Positions 6,805-18,995 of a stretch of DNA of 53,546 bases are shown in pieces. Origin of the DNA: an uncultured Acidimicrobiaceae bacterium (GTDB taxonomy: Bacteria > Actinomycetota > Acidimicrobiia > Acidimicrobiales > Ilumatobacteraceae); the NCBI GenBank assembly GCA_903919455.1, contig CAIXIJ010000069.1:1-53546 (forward strand), written 5' to 3'. The notes beneath the pieces are model-generated. The model made no database searches. It had not been told where the DNA came from and saw only the letters and a list, made by a program, of their open reading frames with translations. The position numbers were made by a program, and so were the translations under genes. Within the stretch, counting starts at the first letter, position 1, and each line of letters starts with the position of its first letter.

Positions 6805-8310
6805 TTAGGGGGCGAGGTCGATGAGCCAGCCGGGGAAGAAGCCGACGAACAGCGTGAACGCCACCGAGAGGGAGATGGCCACGGTGAGGTACACCGGCAG
6901 GCGCACTTCCTCACGCTGATCGTCGCCGGCCTCGGGCTCGGCGATCCACATCGAGATCATGATCCGCAGATACAAGAACGCAGCGATCACTGCAGCCACC
7001 ATCGCCACCACGGCGACGGAGTAACTCTTCGCCTCCACGGCTGCACGGATGACACCAAACTTGGCGACGAAACCACTCGTGAGCGGAACACCTGCCTGAG
7101 CCAGCAGCAGGATGGTCATGCCGAAGGCGAGCACCGGACGGCTGCGTCCGAGACCGCGGAAGGCAGCCAGGTCGGTGGCGTTGTCGCCAGTTCGGCTGAC
7201 CGCGGTGACGATGCCGAAGGTACCCATGACGAGCACCGTGTAGATGAGCGTGTACAGCAGCACCGACGAACGGCCATCGTTGCCGGGGCCGCCAGCGGCA
7301 TGCGCCGCAGCCTCTACGCCCACCAACATGAAACCGGCATGGCTGATGCTGGAGAACGCCAACATGCGCTTCACGTTCGTCTGCACGACGGCCATAATCG
7401 AACCGCCGAAGACGGTGAGGATGGCGAGCACCCAGAGCACCGGACGGTAGTCGCGGCTGAAGTTGGGCAGACCCTGGAGCAGCACTCGCAGCATCGCTGC
7501 AAACGCTGCGGCCTTCGCGGCCGACGCCATGAACGCCGTTACCGGGGTGGGCGAGCCTTCGTACACATCGGGAGTCCAGAAGTGGAACGGCACGGCCGCC
7601 ACCTTGAACGCGAGACCCACCACCAGCAGGGCCACGCCGGCCAAGAGGATTGCGTCGTCGCGCCCCTTCGTGGGCACGGTGTTGGCGAGGGCCCGGAGCA
7701 TCGCGTCGAAGTTCGTGCTGCCGGTGCCGCCGTAGACGAGGGCGATGCCGTAGAGGAAGATGGCCGACGAGAAACCGCCGAGCACGAAGTACTTCAGACC
7801 GGCTTCCTGGCTGCGCAGTCGCTTGCGGTGGCTTGCCGCGAGCACGTAGAGCGTGATCGAGAGGATCTCGAGGCCGAGGAACAACACCACGAGATCATTC
7901 GACGCCGCCATCACGATGCCGCCGATTGCCGCCAGCATGAACAGTGCGTAGACCTCGGGCCCCTCCAGGCCTTCACGGCGGAGGTAGTCGTCGCTCAGCA
8001 GCGACGCCAGGAAGACTGCGAGACCGATGGTGAGCGTGACCCAGATGGTCATCTTGTCGAAGTGGACCGCGCCACCCACGAGGGTGGAAGGCCCATCCAC
8101 ATCGATGCGATGCCACAACGGGAAGCACAGACCGATGGTGACGAGCGCGATGACAGCGGAGAACGACGAGTAGCAACGCTTGGGCCACTGCGGGGTGAGC
8201 GCAGCAACGACCAGCAGCACCATGGCACCGCTCAGCAGCACCAACAGTGGGCTGAGGTCGAACCAGGCGATGCTGGGTCCTTTCAGCGTCTCGGCGGCGA
8301 GCACGCCCAT
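6805..8310 (-). CDS. nuoN: NADH-quinone oxidoreductase subunit N
   Basis: A 501-residue antiporter-like membrane subunit of complex I, one of the three proton-pumping modules with NuoL and NuoM. About 14 hydrophobic helices are visible. The conserved core includes KYFVLGGFSSA, the helix with FKVAAVPFHFWTPDVYEGSP and the KRMLAFSSISHAG segment. It is the last gene of the operon, and its ATG shares one base with the nuoM stop (TGATG). Length is usual for the family. Confidence 0.97.
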   Translation of the reverse strand: MGVLAAETLKGPSIAWFDLSPLLVLLSGAMVLLVVAALTPQWPKRCYSSFSAVIALVTIGLCFPLWHRIDVDGPSTLVGGAVHFDKMTIWVTLTIGLAVFLASLLSDDYLRREGLEGPEVYALFMLAAIGGIVMAASNDLVVLFLGLEILSITLYVLAASHRKRLRSQEAGLKYFVLGGFSSAIFLYGIALVYGGTGSTNFDAMLRALANTVPTKGRDDAILLAGVALLVVGLAFKVAAVPFHFWTPDVYEGSPTPVTAFMASAAKAAAFAAMLRVLLQGLPNFSRDYRPVLWVLAILTVFGGSIMAVVQTNVKRMLAFSSISHAGFMLVGVEAAAHAAGGPGNDGRSSVLLYTLIYTVLVMGTFGIVTAVSRTGDNATDLAAFRGLGRSRPVLAFGMTILLLAQAGVPLTSGFVAKFGVIRAAVEAKSYSVAVVAMVAAVIAAFLYLRIMISMWIAEPEAGDDQREEVRLPVYLTVAISLSVAFTLFVGFFPGWLIDLAP

Positions 8311-9826
8311 CAGCCTTCTCCCTTTTCAACAACCGGCACCTGCCAGGACGAGTGCTGCGAGACGTGCTCAAGCAACTTGTCGACCGACGGCTCGATGCGA
8401 TCGAGCATCGGCTTGGGGTACACGCCGGCGAACACGATGATGGCGATGAAGGGCAGCAGCAGCATGCCCTCCTTCCAGCGAAGCTCGCGGAAGCTCTTGT
8501 TGTCGTCGTCGGGCTCGCCGTGGAAGACACGCTGGTAGGCCCACAGCAGATACAGCGCAGCGAGAATCACGCCAACAGCCGCCACGACCACCCACCAGCG
8601 GGCGGTGGCGAACGAACCGATCAGCACGAGGAACTCGCCCACGAAACCGTTGAGGCCGGGCACGCCGATGCTCGAGAGCATCACGATCATGAAGGCAGCA
8701 GCGAACACCGGCGCCACCTTCTGCAGGCCCTTGAGCTTGGCAATCTCGCGGGTATGGCGCCGCTCGTAGATCATGCCGACGAGAAGGAACAAGGCGCCGG
8801 TGCTGATGCCGTGGTTGATGTTCTGCAGCACGCCACCGGTGATGGCTTGCGAGGTGAGGGCAAACGTGCCGAGCACGATGAACCCGAGGTGCGCCACCGA
8901 GGAGTACGCCACCAAGCGCTTGAGGTCGGTCTGCATCGTCGCCGCAATGGCACCCCAGAGGATGCCGATGGTGGCGAGCGTGAGGAACACCGGCCGGGCC
9001 CACACTGCGGCCTCGGGGAACAGGTACACGCCGAAGCGGAGCAGACCGTAGGTGCCGAGCTTCAGCAGCACACCGGCGAGGATGACCGAGCCGCCGGTGG
9101 GTGCCTGGGTGTGCGCATCGGGCAACCAAGTGTGCAGCGGGAACAAGGGCACCTTCACGGCGAAGGCGATGGCGAAGGCAAAGAACAACCACCGACCTGT
9201 GCCGGCAGCGAATGAACCGTTTTCGGCGATCTTGATGAGGTCGAACGTGACCGCACCGTTGTCGGCCTTGGCGATGACCGCCGTGGCGATGATGCCTACG
9301 AGCATGAACGCGGAGCCGACCATCGTGAAGAGGAAGAACTTCGTTGCCGCGTAGACGCGATCGTCGTAGCCCCAGCCGCCGATGAGGAAGTACATCGGCA
9401 CGAGGACGATCTCGAAGAACACGAAGAACAGGAACAGGTCGAGGCTGATGAAGCTGCCCATCACGCCTGCCTCGAGCAAGAGCATCCACGACAGGTAGCG
9501 CTTGTGATCGTGGTGCGGGTCGACGCCCGCGATGACCAGAGGGAACAGGATGCCCGTGAGCACCACGAGGAAGATGGAGATGCCATCCACACCGAGGTGC
9601 CATGAGATACCCCACTCCTTGATCCAGGAGTGCTGGCTGACGAATTGGAACCCGCTGTCGGCCTTCTTGAAGGCGAACAACGTCCAGAGCGCCATGCCAC
9701 CGGTGAGCACGCTGGTGAGCAGCGCGACGACTTTCACCAGGTCGGGCTGCCGGTTGGAGATGAACGCAACCACCAGCGAACCGATGGCCGGTACCAAGAC
9801 CAGCAGCGTGAGAATGGGGAAGTCGA

Positions 9827-9830
<4 letters not shown>
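8310..9830 (-). CDS. nuoM: NADH-quinone oxidoreductase subunit M
   Basis: A 506-residue antiporter-like proton-pumping subunit. Diagnostic segments are KVPLFPLHTWLPDAHTQAPT, the KRLVAYSSVAHLGF helix and GVPGLNGFVGEF. The start is the GTG at 9830, which overlaps the nuoL stop by four bases (GTGA) and gives the family N-terminus VIDFPILTLLV; the open frame runs 134 codons further upstream inside nuoL but has no family similarity. It is translationally coupled to both neighbours. Confidence 0.96.
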
Positions 9831-11731
<1,901 letters not shown>

Positions 11732-11735
11732 CACA

Positions 11736-12053
11736 TCAACCCTTCAACTCGGCGAGATCGTCGGTGGTGGCGTTGGGCCGGCGACGCAGGATGGCCACGA
11801 TGATGCCAAGGCCAACCACCACTTCGGCGGCCGCCACGACCATGACGAAGAACACGGTGGTCTGCCCACCGATGTCGCCCAGCTTGCGGGCCATGGCTAC
11901 GAACGTGAGGTTCACAGCGTTGAGCATCAGCTCCACACACATGAACAGCACCAGAGGGTTGCGGCGCACCATCACACCCACCATGCCGATGGAGAAAAGG
12001 GCAGCAGCGAGGATGAGATACCACGTGGTGGTGGGGTGGATGGAAGCGATCAT
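11736..12053 (-). CDS. nuoK: NADH-quinone oxidoreductase subunit K
   Basis: A 105-residue, three-helix subunit of the complex I membrane arm. The conserved helix [14 protein letters not shown] carries the glutamate of the proton path, and a second one is in [15 protein letters not shown]. The ATG shares a base with the nuoJ stop (TGATG). The C-terminal tail ([16 protein letters not shown]) is hydrophilic and typical. Confidence 0.96.
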   Translation of the reverse strand: MIASIHPTTTWYLILAAALFSIGMVGVMVRRNPLVLFMCVELMLNAVNLTFVAMARKLGDIGGQTTVFFVMVVAAAEVVVGLGIIVAILRRRPNATTDDLAELKG

Positions 12054-12616
12054 CAGGCTTCGCTCTCCTGCATCTCGCCCTTGCGCGGCTTGCGCGCCAG
12101 CATGACGGTGCCGACGACAGCGATCACCAACAGCACCGACGTGAGTTCGAACGCCAGAACATGCGAGCTGAACAGATCGCGAGCGAGCGCCTTGATGTTG
12201 CCGTCGTGCAATTGACCACCACCGGGTGCCGGAACTTCGAGGCCCGTGCCCGTAACCGCAGTGCGGGCCTCACGCGACACCACTACAGCAGCCACCACAA
12301 GACCGAACACACCAACGCCGACTGCAGCGGCGATGGGCCGCTGCACCTTGAACGGCTCGACGCGCAGGTTCTCCGCGCGATCGACACCGAGCAGCATGAT
12401 GACGAACAGGAAGAGCACCACGATGGCACCGGCGTACACGATTACCTGCACGGCCGCCAAGAAGTTCGCCTGTTGTGCAACGAAGAGCACGGCCACACCG
12501 AACAGGGTGAGGATGAGGCTGAGTGCCGCATGCACCGGGTGATTGCGGACGATCACGCCGACGGCACCGCCGAGCACCATGGCTGCGGCAACGACGAAGA
12601 CGAAGAGTTCCATCAT
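12053..12616 (-). CDS. nuoJ: NADH-quinone oxidoreductase subunit J
   Basis: A 187-residue five-helix membrane subunit. The conserved third helix region [20 protein letters not shown] contains the pi-bulge segment that couples quinone reduction to pumping in known complex I structures. The start is the first of two adjacent ATGs (12616), overlapping the nuoI stop by four bases. The frame is open upstream into nuoI but that part is not NuoJ-like. Confidence 0.95.
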   Translation of the reverse strand: MMELFVFVVAAAMVLGGAVGVIVRNHPVHAALSLILTLFGVAVLFVAQQANFLAAVQVIVYAGAIVVLFLFVIMLLGVDRAENLRVEPFKVQRPIAAAVGVGVFGLVVAAVVVSREARTAVTGTGLEVPAPGGGQLHDGNIKALARDLFSSHVLAFELTSVLLVIAVVGTVMLARKPRKGEMQESEA

Positions 12617-13305
12617 CGCGTCACCGACTTCACGGTCTTCTCCACCTTGTCGGCCTTCGGGGTGTCGGCTTCGGTCTGCGTTGCCTCGGCGGCGCGCACG
12701 CCGTAACCGAGCTCGCTGCTCCAACCCACGGCGCCGACGAAGTCGGCATCGCCAGCCGCAGCCGTCGCACGCATCCAGCCACTGGTGAATACGTCTTCGC
12801 CTTCGCGCCAGTCTTCCCACGGGAGTTGCTTGGGCTTGCCGTCGTCACCAACGAGCAGTTCGGCCTTGCTGTACACCGCGTCGCGTCGGTTGGTGAAGCT
12901 GAACTCGAAGAGCTTGCTCTCCGTGATGGCTTCAGTGGGGCAGGCCTCCACGCACAGGTCGCAGTGGATGCAGCGCAGGTAGTTGATCTCGTAGACGAAG
13001 CCGAAGCGCTCGCCGGGCGAGGTGGGTTCCTGCGGATCGTTGTCGGCGCCGCGCACATAGATGCACTTGGCGGGGCACACACCGGCGCAGAGCTCGCAGC
13101 CGATGCACTTCTCCATGCCGTCCTCATAACGGTTGAGAACGTGACGGCCATGCATACGTTCGGGCTTGGCGATCTTCTCGTCGCGCCCTTCGGTCTTCTT
13201 GCCCCTCTTGGCAACGCGTCCGCCGCTGTACGGCGTGGTGACACGTTCACCACCGAAGATGCGGTGCTGTTTCAGCGTGACGAGGAATCCGTCGAGGTAT
13301 CCCAT
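12613..13305 (-). CDS. nuoI: NADH-quinone oxidoreductase subunit I (2x[4Fe-4S])
   Basis: A 230-residue ferredoxin-like subunit carrying clusters N6a and N6b. Two complete motifs are visible, [12 protein letters not shown] and [12 protein letters not shown], each with the fourth cysteine donated to the other cluster. It starts at the ATG at 13305, which shares one base with the nuoH stop; the long upstream open frame is a shadow of nuoH. It has a C-terminal tail of some 40 residues rich in Ala, Lys, Glu and Thr that is not needed for the fold and looks poorly conserved. Confidence 0.96.
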   Translation of the reverse strand: MGYLDGFLVTLKQHRIFGGERVTTPYSGGRVAKRGKKTEGRDEKIAKPERMHGRHVLNRYEDGMEKCIGCELCAGVCPAKCIYVRGADNDPQEPTSPGERFGFVYEINYLRCIHCDLCVEACPTEAITESKLFEFSFTNRRDAVYSKAELLVGDDGKPKQLPWEDWREGEDVFTSGWMRATAAAGDADFVGAVGWSSELGYGVRAAEATQTEADTPKADKVEKTVKSVTR

Positions 13306-14522
13306 CAGAACATCGCCCCCTCTCGGTCGCGGTTGCGGGCACTCACCTTGGTGGCATACGACAGCAGCCAGGCTGCAGCGCCAAGTACCACCAGGCAGAT
13401 GACACCGACGAGTGCTCGGTTCCAGTTGTTGTCCTGCCCGACGCGGAACGCGGCAAGCAGCATGAACCAACCCAGCGCAAGCGGGATCAGCAGCTTCCAG
13501 CCCAGGTTCATGAGTTGGTCGTAGCGCATACGAGGCAGCGTGGCACGGAACCACACGTACATGTACAGGAACACGAGCACCTTCAGAAGGAAGAGCACGG
13601 TGCCGGCAAAGGGCCCCAGGAACCCGAGCGTGATGTTGACGCCGCTGAACCGGATGGGCTGCGGCCCACCGAAGAACAGCGTCACGATGACGCCGCTCAT
13701 GGTGATGGTGTTCATGAACTCGGCGAGATAGAAGAGCGCGAAGCGGATGCTGGAGTACTCGGTGTTGAAGCCACCCACCAGTTCCTGCTCGGCCTCCACT
13801 AGGTCGAATGGCGGTCGGTTCAGTTCGGCCGTGGCGGCGATGAGGAAGATCACGAAGGGCACCACACCGGTGGCGATCACGTGCCAGCGGCTGAGGCTGC
13901 TCTGTGCGACGACGATGCCGTTGGTGCTCAGCGTGCCAGCCACGAGGATGACGGTGGCGAGGGCGAGACCGAGGGCCGCCTCGTAACTCACCATCTGCGC
14001 CGAAGCGCGAACCGAACCCAGCAGCGGGTACTTCGAACCCGAGCTCCAACCGGCGAGCATGATGCCGTAGATGGCGATGCTGCTGAGCGCGAGCAGCAAC
14101 AACACACCGATGGGCGGATCGGCCAGCTGCAGCTTCGTGGCATGACCGAGGATGATCACCGTGCCGTCCTTGCCATTACTGAAGTCGCCACCCAACGGGA
14201 TGACGCTCCAGACCAGGAAGGCGGGCACGAAGGCCAGGTATGGAGCCAGGATGAACACGAACCGGTCACTGCGATCCGGGATGAGGTCTTCCTTGAAGAA
14301 CAGCTTGATGCCATCGGCGAGTGTCTGCAGCAAACCCTTCGGCCCGGCCTTGTCGGGACCGATGCGGTTCTGCATGTACGAGATGACCTTGCGTTCGAAC
14401 CACACCATGAGCATCGTGCCCACGAGGCCGACGACGAAGACCACGAGAACCTTGATCAGGACGATCAGGAACTCCGTGCTCCAGAGCTTGATGTGATCGA
14501 GGAGTTGGTCGAGCGCGAGCAT
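13305..14522 (-). CDS. nuoH: NADH-quinone oxidoreductase subunit H
   Basis: A 405-residue subunit forming the heel of complex I and much of the quinone channel. Marks are the loop [23 protein letters not shown] (in part), [10 protein letters not shown] and the acidic [19 protein letters not shown] region facing the quinone chamber. The frame, length and junctions are clean (TGATG with nuoG). Confidence 0.97.
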   Translation of the reverse strand: MLALDQLLDHIKLWSTEFLIVLIKVLVVFVVGLVGTMLMVWFERKVISYMQNRIGPDKAGPKGLLQTLADGIKLFFKEDLIPDRSDRFVFILAPYLAFVPAFLVWSVIPLGGDFSNGKDGTVIILGHATKLQLADPPIGVLLLLALSSIAIYGIMLAGWSSGSKYPLLGSVRASAQMVSYEAALGLALATVILVAGTLSTNGIVVAQSSLSRWHVIATGVVPFVIFLIAATAELNRPPFDLVEAEQELVGGFNTEYSSIRFALFYLAEFMNTITMSGVIVTLFFGGPQPIRFSGVNITLGFLGPFAGTVLFLLKVLVFLYMYVWFRATLPRMRYDQLMNLGWKLLIPLALGWFMLLAAFRVGQDNNWNRALVGVICLVVLGAAAWLLSYATKVSARNRDREGAMF

Positions 14523-16921
14523 CAGATGGTCTCGATTCGCACGTCGTTCACCGGCGCAAAGCAGTCGATGAGTTCACCCACGTTGGGGCCGGGCTGGTTG
14601 AAGGGCACCCATGCGGTGCCACGCAACACGGTGTCGTCGGCAACTGCTCGGAACACCACGCTGGTGCGAGTGCCCGACACCTTCACCTCGCTGCCATCGC
14701 TGGTACCGACACGCTCGAGATCGAGCGGGTGGAGGTGCACGGTGGCACCCGGTGCCAGATGGGCCAGCGACGGCGACTGAACGGTGGAGATGGCCTTGTC
14801 GTACAACACGCGGCTCACCACAAGGCGGTACTCGTAGGCGTTGCGCTCGGGCACTGCCGGCAGCGGAATCTCCACCGCGTCGAGGTCGGTGGGCACCCCG
14901 GCGAGCACGCCATCGCCAGCCACCGATGCAACCGTGACGTCTTCGTAGCCCGACACGTTCTCGGCGATGGAGGCGGTGATGTCGGCGACCGATGAGTAAC
15001 CGAGATCGGTTCCCAACTCCAGCGCCAACTCTGCAGCAATCATCCAGTCGGCTCGGGTGGAACCTGCAGGCGTGACTTCGCGGGCGAGCGCCGTGACGCG
15101 ACCTTCCAGGTTCGTGTGCGTGCCGGCCTTCTCGGCATAGGCGCTGGCGGCCAGCACCACGTTGGCCTGCTGCGAGGAACCGGTGAGGAAGGTGTCGACT
15201 GCGATGATCCGCGGCACTGCCTTCAGCGCACGGCGCGCAAGGTTGGTGTCGGGGAAGTCGGCCAACGGGTCGGCGCCCACCAGCACCAGGCACTCGATCT
15301 TGCCGTCGGCTGCTGCCTGCAGCATGCCGCGAGTGTCGAGGCCGCCAGCGCCAGCACGCATGCCCACGCGGAGTGCGCCCACCACGTTGCCACGACGGAA
15401 CGCCGTGAGCACCTTGGCGCCGGGCACCGCAGCGCGAACTTCGTTCAACGCTGCGATGGTGGCCGCCGAGGACTCGGCGAGGTTTGCACGACCCACCACG
15501 ATGACAACGTTGCCCTTGGCGAGCTGAACAGCGACATCGGCGTCGGACAAGGTTGCGGCGACTGCAGCCGCTTGCGTGCCCGGCTCGTAGGCCACATGAC
15601 GCCATGCGTACGACGTGAGACCGGTCTGCTTCGGAGCGAACTCGATGATGCGGCTGCGACGCTTGGCGGCTGCATCGCGCAGACGCAGGTACAGCACCGG
15701 CAACTCTTCCTTGAGATCCGGTGCGAGCAGGACGATGGTGGCAGCGTTCGCAGCCTCGTCGATGGTGGCAGGCGACTCGGCCAGCAGACCATTCGGCAGG
15801 CCATCACCCATCTGGGCATACACGTTCGGCGTGCCAATGACATCGTGACCGAGACGAGCCCATGCGTGAGCGTCTTCGTTCGTGCCACGCGCACCACCGA
15901 TGATGCCGATGCTGTTCGCCCCACCTGCGGCCAGCGCCTCGGAGATGAGGGCAGCGGCTTCCGCCATGGCGGCGTTCCAGGTAACCGGCTGGAACCCGTC
16001 GCCGGAGCGGACGAGAGGCTGCAGCACGCGCTGATCGCTCTTCACGCTCTCGAAGTTGAAGCGACCGCGGTCGCACAGCCAACCATGGTTCACGGGATCG
16101 CTGTCCACGCCCATGTAGCGCAGCAGTTCGTCGCGGCTGCTCTGCACCACGGTGCGACAACCAACGGAGCATGACGTGCAGGTGCTCTCCTGCTGCGACA
16201 GGTCCCAGGGGCGGGCCTTGAAGCGGTACGGCTGCGCCGTGAGCGCACCCACCGGGCAGATCTGCACAGTGTTGCCGCTGAAGTAACTGGCGAACGGCTC
16301 GTCGGGGAACGTGGTGATGTGCGTGTTGTTGCCGCGGCTGTTGAAGTGGATCAGCGCATCGCCGGCGACTTCGTCGGCGAAGCGGGTGCAGCGATCGCAC
16401 AGGATGCAACGCTCGCGGTCGAGCAGCACGAGGTCGCTGATGGGGATCGGCTTCTCGTAGTGACGCTTCTCCTCCAGCATCCGGCTCTCGCCAGGGCCGT
16501 GGCTGAAGGCCTGATCTTGCAACGGGCACTCGCCGCCCTTGTCGCAGACCGGGCAGTCGAGCGGGTGGTTGGCGAGCAGCAGTTCGAGGATGCCCTCTTG
16601 CATGCGCTTGGTGGTGGGCGACTCGGTGTCCACCTTCATGTCGGGCGACACGGGCACCATGCAGCTCACGGTGACGGCGGGGCCGCGGCCGGAGTCGGCT
16701 TCGACGAGGCACATACGGCACTTGCCAACCGGGGTCATGCGTTCGTGGTAGCAGAAGCGCGGGATGTACTCGCCGGCGTCGGCAGCTGCATCGATGAGCA
16801 ACTGACCCTTGCGCGCGGTGTGCGGACGGCCGTTGATGGTGATCTGCACCGCGTTGGGGTCGGGCGGCGGTGCCTCCGCCTCGGTGTCCGGATTCGCGGC
16901 CGAGGGCTCAGTGGTGGTCAT
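14522..16921 (-). CDS. nuoG: NADH-quinone oxidoreductase subunit G
   Basis: A 799-residue iron-sulfur subunit of the peripheral arm. In order it has a [2Fe-2S] ferredoxin domain (FCYHERMTPVGKCRMC), the His-Cys motif region (HPLDCPVCDKGGECP), the CILCDRCTRF cluster, and a molybdopterin oxidoreductase-like domain opened by CTSCSVGCRTVV. That last motif corresponds to the additional N7-type cluster region. The start at 16921 overlaps the end of nuoF by 14 bases; the open frame continues upstream in nuoF without similarity. The N-terminal ~22 residues are acidic and proline-rich. Confidence 0.95.
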   Translation of the reverse strand: MTTTEPSAANPDTEAEAPPPDPNAVQITINGRPHTARKGQLLIDAAADAGEYIPRFCYHERMTPVGKCRMCLVEADSGRGPAVTVSCMVPVSPDMKVDTESPTTKRMQEGILELLLANHPLDCPVCDKGGECPLQDQAFSHGPGESRMLEEKRHYEKPIPISDLVLLDRERCILCDRCTRFADEVAGDALIHFNSRGNNTHITTFPDEPFASYFSGNTVQICPVGALTAQPYRFKARPWDLSQQESTCTSCSVGCRTVVQSSRDELLRYMGVDSDPVNHGWLCDRGRFNFESVKSDQRVLQPLVRSGDGFQPVTWNAAMAEAAALISEALAAGGANSIGIIGGARGTNEDAHAWARLGHDVIGTPNVYAQMGDGLPNGLLAESPATIDEAANAATIVLLAPDLKEELPVLYLRLRDAAAKRRSRIIEFAPKQTGLTSYAWRHVAYEPGTQAAAVAATLSDADVAVQLAKGNVVIVVGRANLAESSAATIAALNEVRAAVPGAKVLTAFRRGNVVGALRVGMRAGAGGLDTRGMLQAAADGKIECLVLVGADPLADFPDTNLARRALKAVPRIIAVDTFLTGSSQQANVVLAASAYAEKAGTHTNLEGRVTALAREVTPAGSTRADWMIAAELALELGTDLGYSSVADITASIAENVSGYEDVTVASVAGDGVLAGVPTDLDAVEIPLPAVPERNAYEYRLVVSRVLYDKAISTVQSPSLAHLAPGATVHLHPLDLERVGTSDGSEVKVSGTRTSVVFRAVADDTVLRGTAWVPFNQPGPNVGELIDCFAPVNDVRIETI

Positions 16922-18314
16922 CGACAACTCCGACGCTGACAGGGATGTGCTTGCGTTCCACGATCTTGGCTTCGAACTCGTCACGGAACAGCGTGAGCGC
17001 GGAATGGACCGGGGCATAGGCCGACGGACCGACGAAGCAGATGGTGGTCATCTTGTAGGGGAAGGGCGCAGCTTCGAGGCCGAGCTTGGAGCTGGCAGCG
17101 TGCGGGAAGTTGCCCGGGCAGATGGATTCGCCGATCTCGAACATCTGGTCGAGGTCCGCTCGTGTTCCACGGCCATCCACCACTCGCTGCAGCACACGCT
17201 CGAGCCAGGTGCCGCCCTCGCGGCACGGCGTGCACTGGCCGCAACTCTCAGCGGCGTAGAAGTGCGTCAGCGTGAGGGCAGCCTTCGGGATGTCGGTGGT
17301 GTGGTCCATCACCATGATGGCGCCGGAGCCCAGCATCGAGCCGGCTGCACCGACAAGGCGACCTTCGAAAGGAAGGTCGAGTTGCTCGGGCGTGAACCAC
17401 GGGGCCGAACCGCCGCCGGGAACAAACGCCTTCAGTTCGTTTCCGTTACGGATGCCCTGGCAGAACTCCTCGCCGTAGAGCAGATCGCGGAACGTCGTGG
17501 TGCCGTTGATGATCTCGTACACGCCGGGGCGATTCACGTGGCCGCTCACGGCCACCATGCGAGTGCCGGGCGACGTGGCGGTGCCGATGGCGGTGTATGC
17601 GGCGGTGCCGTTGATGGCCAACCACGGCAGGTTCGACAGCGTCTCGACGTTGTTCACGATGGTGGGCTGGCCGTAGAGGCCGACGGCAGCCGGGAAGAAC
17701 GGAGGCTTCAGACGCGGCTCGCCACGCTTGCCCTCGAGGCTCTCGATCAGCGCCGTCTCTTCGCCCACCACGTAGGCGCCGGCACCCCAGTGCAGCACGA
17801 TGTCGACGCTGAACTTGGTGCCGAGAATGTTCTTGCCGACATAACCCGCCGCGTAGGCCTCGTTGAGTGCGTTGGCGACTCGTTCGTGCGCCAACGGCAT
17901 CTCGCCACGGATGTACAGGAACACCTGCGACAGGCCCGCCGCGTATGCAGCAATGAGGCAACCCTCCACCAACTGGTGCGGGTCGCGCTCCATCAGCAGA
18001 CGATCCTTGTAGGTGCCTGGTTCGCTCTCGTCGCCGTTCACCACGAGATAGCGCGGGAACTTGCCAGCGGGCATGAGGCCCCACTTGGTGCCAGCGGGGA
18101 AACCAGCGCCGCCGCGACCGAGCACGGTGGCTGTCTTCACCTCGTCATGCACCTCGGTGGGCGACTTCTTCAATACGGCCTTCAGGCCGTCGTAACCGCC
18201 GGTGGCGTGATAGCGCTCGAGCATGTAACCGTCCTCGAGATGGAACCGCGAGGTGACCACCTTCGGACGATCGCCGTCGTCGATGTAACCGGCTGCCCAG
18301 GGATAGGTGCTCAT
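16908..18314 (-). CDS. nuoF: NADH-quinone oxidoreductase subunit F (NADH/FMN, [4Fe-4S])
   Basis: A 468-residue flavoprotein that takes the hydride from NADH. GRGGAGFPAGTKWG is the glycine-rich nucleotide/FMN-binding loop; SCGQCTPCREG with a later cysteine in ESICPG binds cluster N3. It shares a 4-base ATGA overlap with nuoE and a 14-base overlap with nuoG, so E, F and G are translationally coupled. Length is usual. Confidence 0.97.
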   Translation of the reverse strand: MSTYPWAAGYIDDGDRPKVVTSRFHLEDGYMLERYHATGGYDGLKAVLKKSPTEVHDEVKTATVLGRGGAGFPAGTKWGLMPAGKFPRYLVVNGDESEPGTYKDRLLMERDPHQLVEGCLIAAYAAGLSQVFLYIRGEMPLAHERVANALNEAYAAGYVGKNILGTKFSVDIVLHWGAGAYVVGEETALIESLEGKRGEPRLKPPFFPAAVGLYGQPTIVNNVETLSNLPWLAINGTAAYTAIGTATSPGTRMVAVSGHVNRPGVYEIINGTTTFRDLLYGEEFCQGIRNGNELKAFVPGGGSAPWFTPEQLDLPFEGRLVGAAGSMLGSGAIMVMDHTTDIPKAALTLTHFYAAESCGQCTPCREGGTWLERVLQRVVDGRGTRADLDQMFEIGESICPGNFPHAASSKLGLEAAPFPYKMTTICFVGPSAYAPVHSALTLFRDEFEAKIVERKHIPVSVGVVDDHH

Positions 18315-18919
18315 TGGGCTGCCTCCGGCATCCAGGCCGGAACCACAGGAGCATCAGGCGACGCCACACCTGCGGCCTTGTCGGCAGGAATCTGCTGACG
18401 AACGCGGGCCAGAGTTCCGTGCACGGGAATCTCGCCCTCGAGGCGACCGGCGCGCAGGTCGTCGATCAACTTGTCGAAGTTGGTGGTGGTCATGCGATGG
18501 CAGTGGCGGTAATTCACCTGCATGTTCGGCGCCTCGGTGCACGCCGCCTGACACTCGGCGTGCTCCAGGGTGAACAAGCCATCGGAGGTGGTGCCGCCGG
18601 CCTTCACGCCGAGCGTCTGCTCTGCGTGGTGCATCAGTTCATCGGCGCCCAGCAACTGGCAGCTCATCGTGCCGCAGATGTTGACGAGGTACTTGCCCAC
18701 CGGCACCATCTTGAACATCTCGTAGAACGTGCACGTGCCCAGTACCTCGGCCGAGGTGGCACCCACGAGCTCGGCGATGTGGGCGATGGCATCGTCGGTG
18801 ATGTAACCGTTCTGTTGCTGCGACAGGTGCAGCAACGGAATGGTGGCCGAGCGAGCCTTCGGATAGCGGCCGATGATCTCCTTGGCCAACATAACGTTGG
18901 CTTCGTTGAGCCGACTCAC
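18311..18919 (-). CDS. nuoE: NADH-quinone oxidoreductase subunit E ([2Fe-2S])
   Basis: A 202-residue thioredoxin-fold subunit binding cluster N1a through CGTMSC (C-x4-C) and CQAAC (C-x3-C). The family block AKEIIGRYPKARSATIPLLHL sits close to the N-terminus, so the GTG at 18919 is chosen as start; the open frame reaches 19051 but would overlap nuoD and adds non-family residues. The C-terminal 35 residues (VRQQIPADKAAG and beyond) are a proline-rich tail. The 76-base gap to nuoD is the only sizeable one within nuo. Confidence 0.92.
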   Translation of the reverse strand: MSRLNEANVMLAKEIIGRYPKARSATIPLLHLSQQQNGYITDDAIAHIAELVGATSAEVLGTCTFYEMFKMVPVGKYLVNICGTMSCQLLGADELMHHAEQTLGVKAGGTTSDGLFTLEHAECQAACTEAPNMQVNYRHCHRMTTTNFDKLIDDLRAGRLEGEIPVHGTLARVRQQIPADKAAGVASPDAPVVPAWMPEAAQ

Positions 18920-18995
18920 CTGTCCACCGTCCTCGTGGTGCCCAACGGCATCTCCGCTTCGCTGTGATGCCTGCGTACGACAGAGTCGAATCGGT

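Noticed and set aside
6562-8538. Plus-strand open frame of 658 codons opposite nuoN
   Set aside because: It crosses the repeat spacer and runs antisense to nuoN and nuoM, with low-complexity His/Gln/Glu/Arg composition and no recognisable domain.
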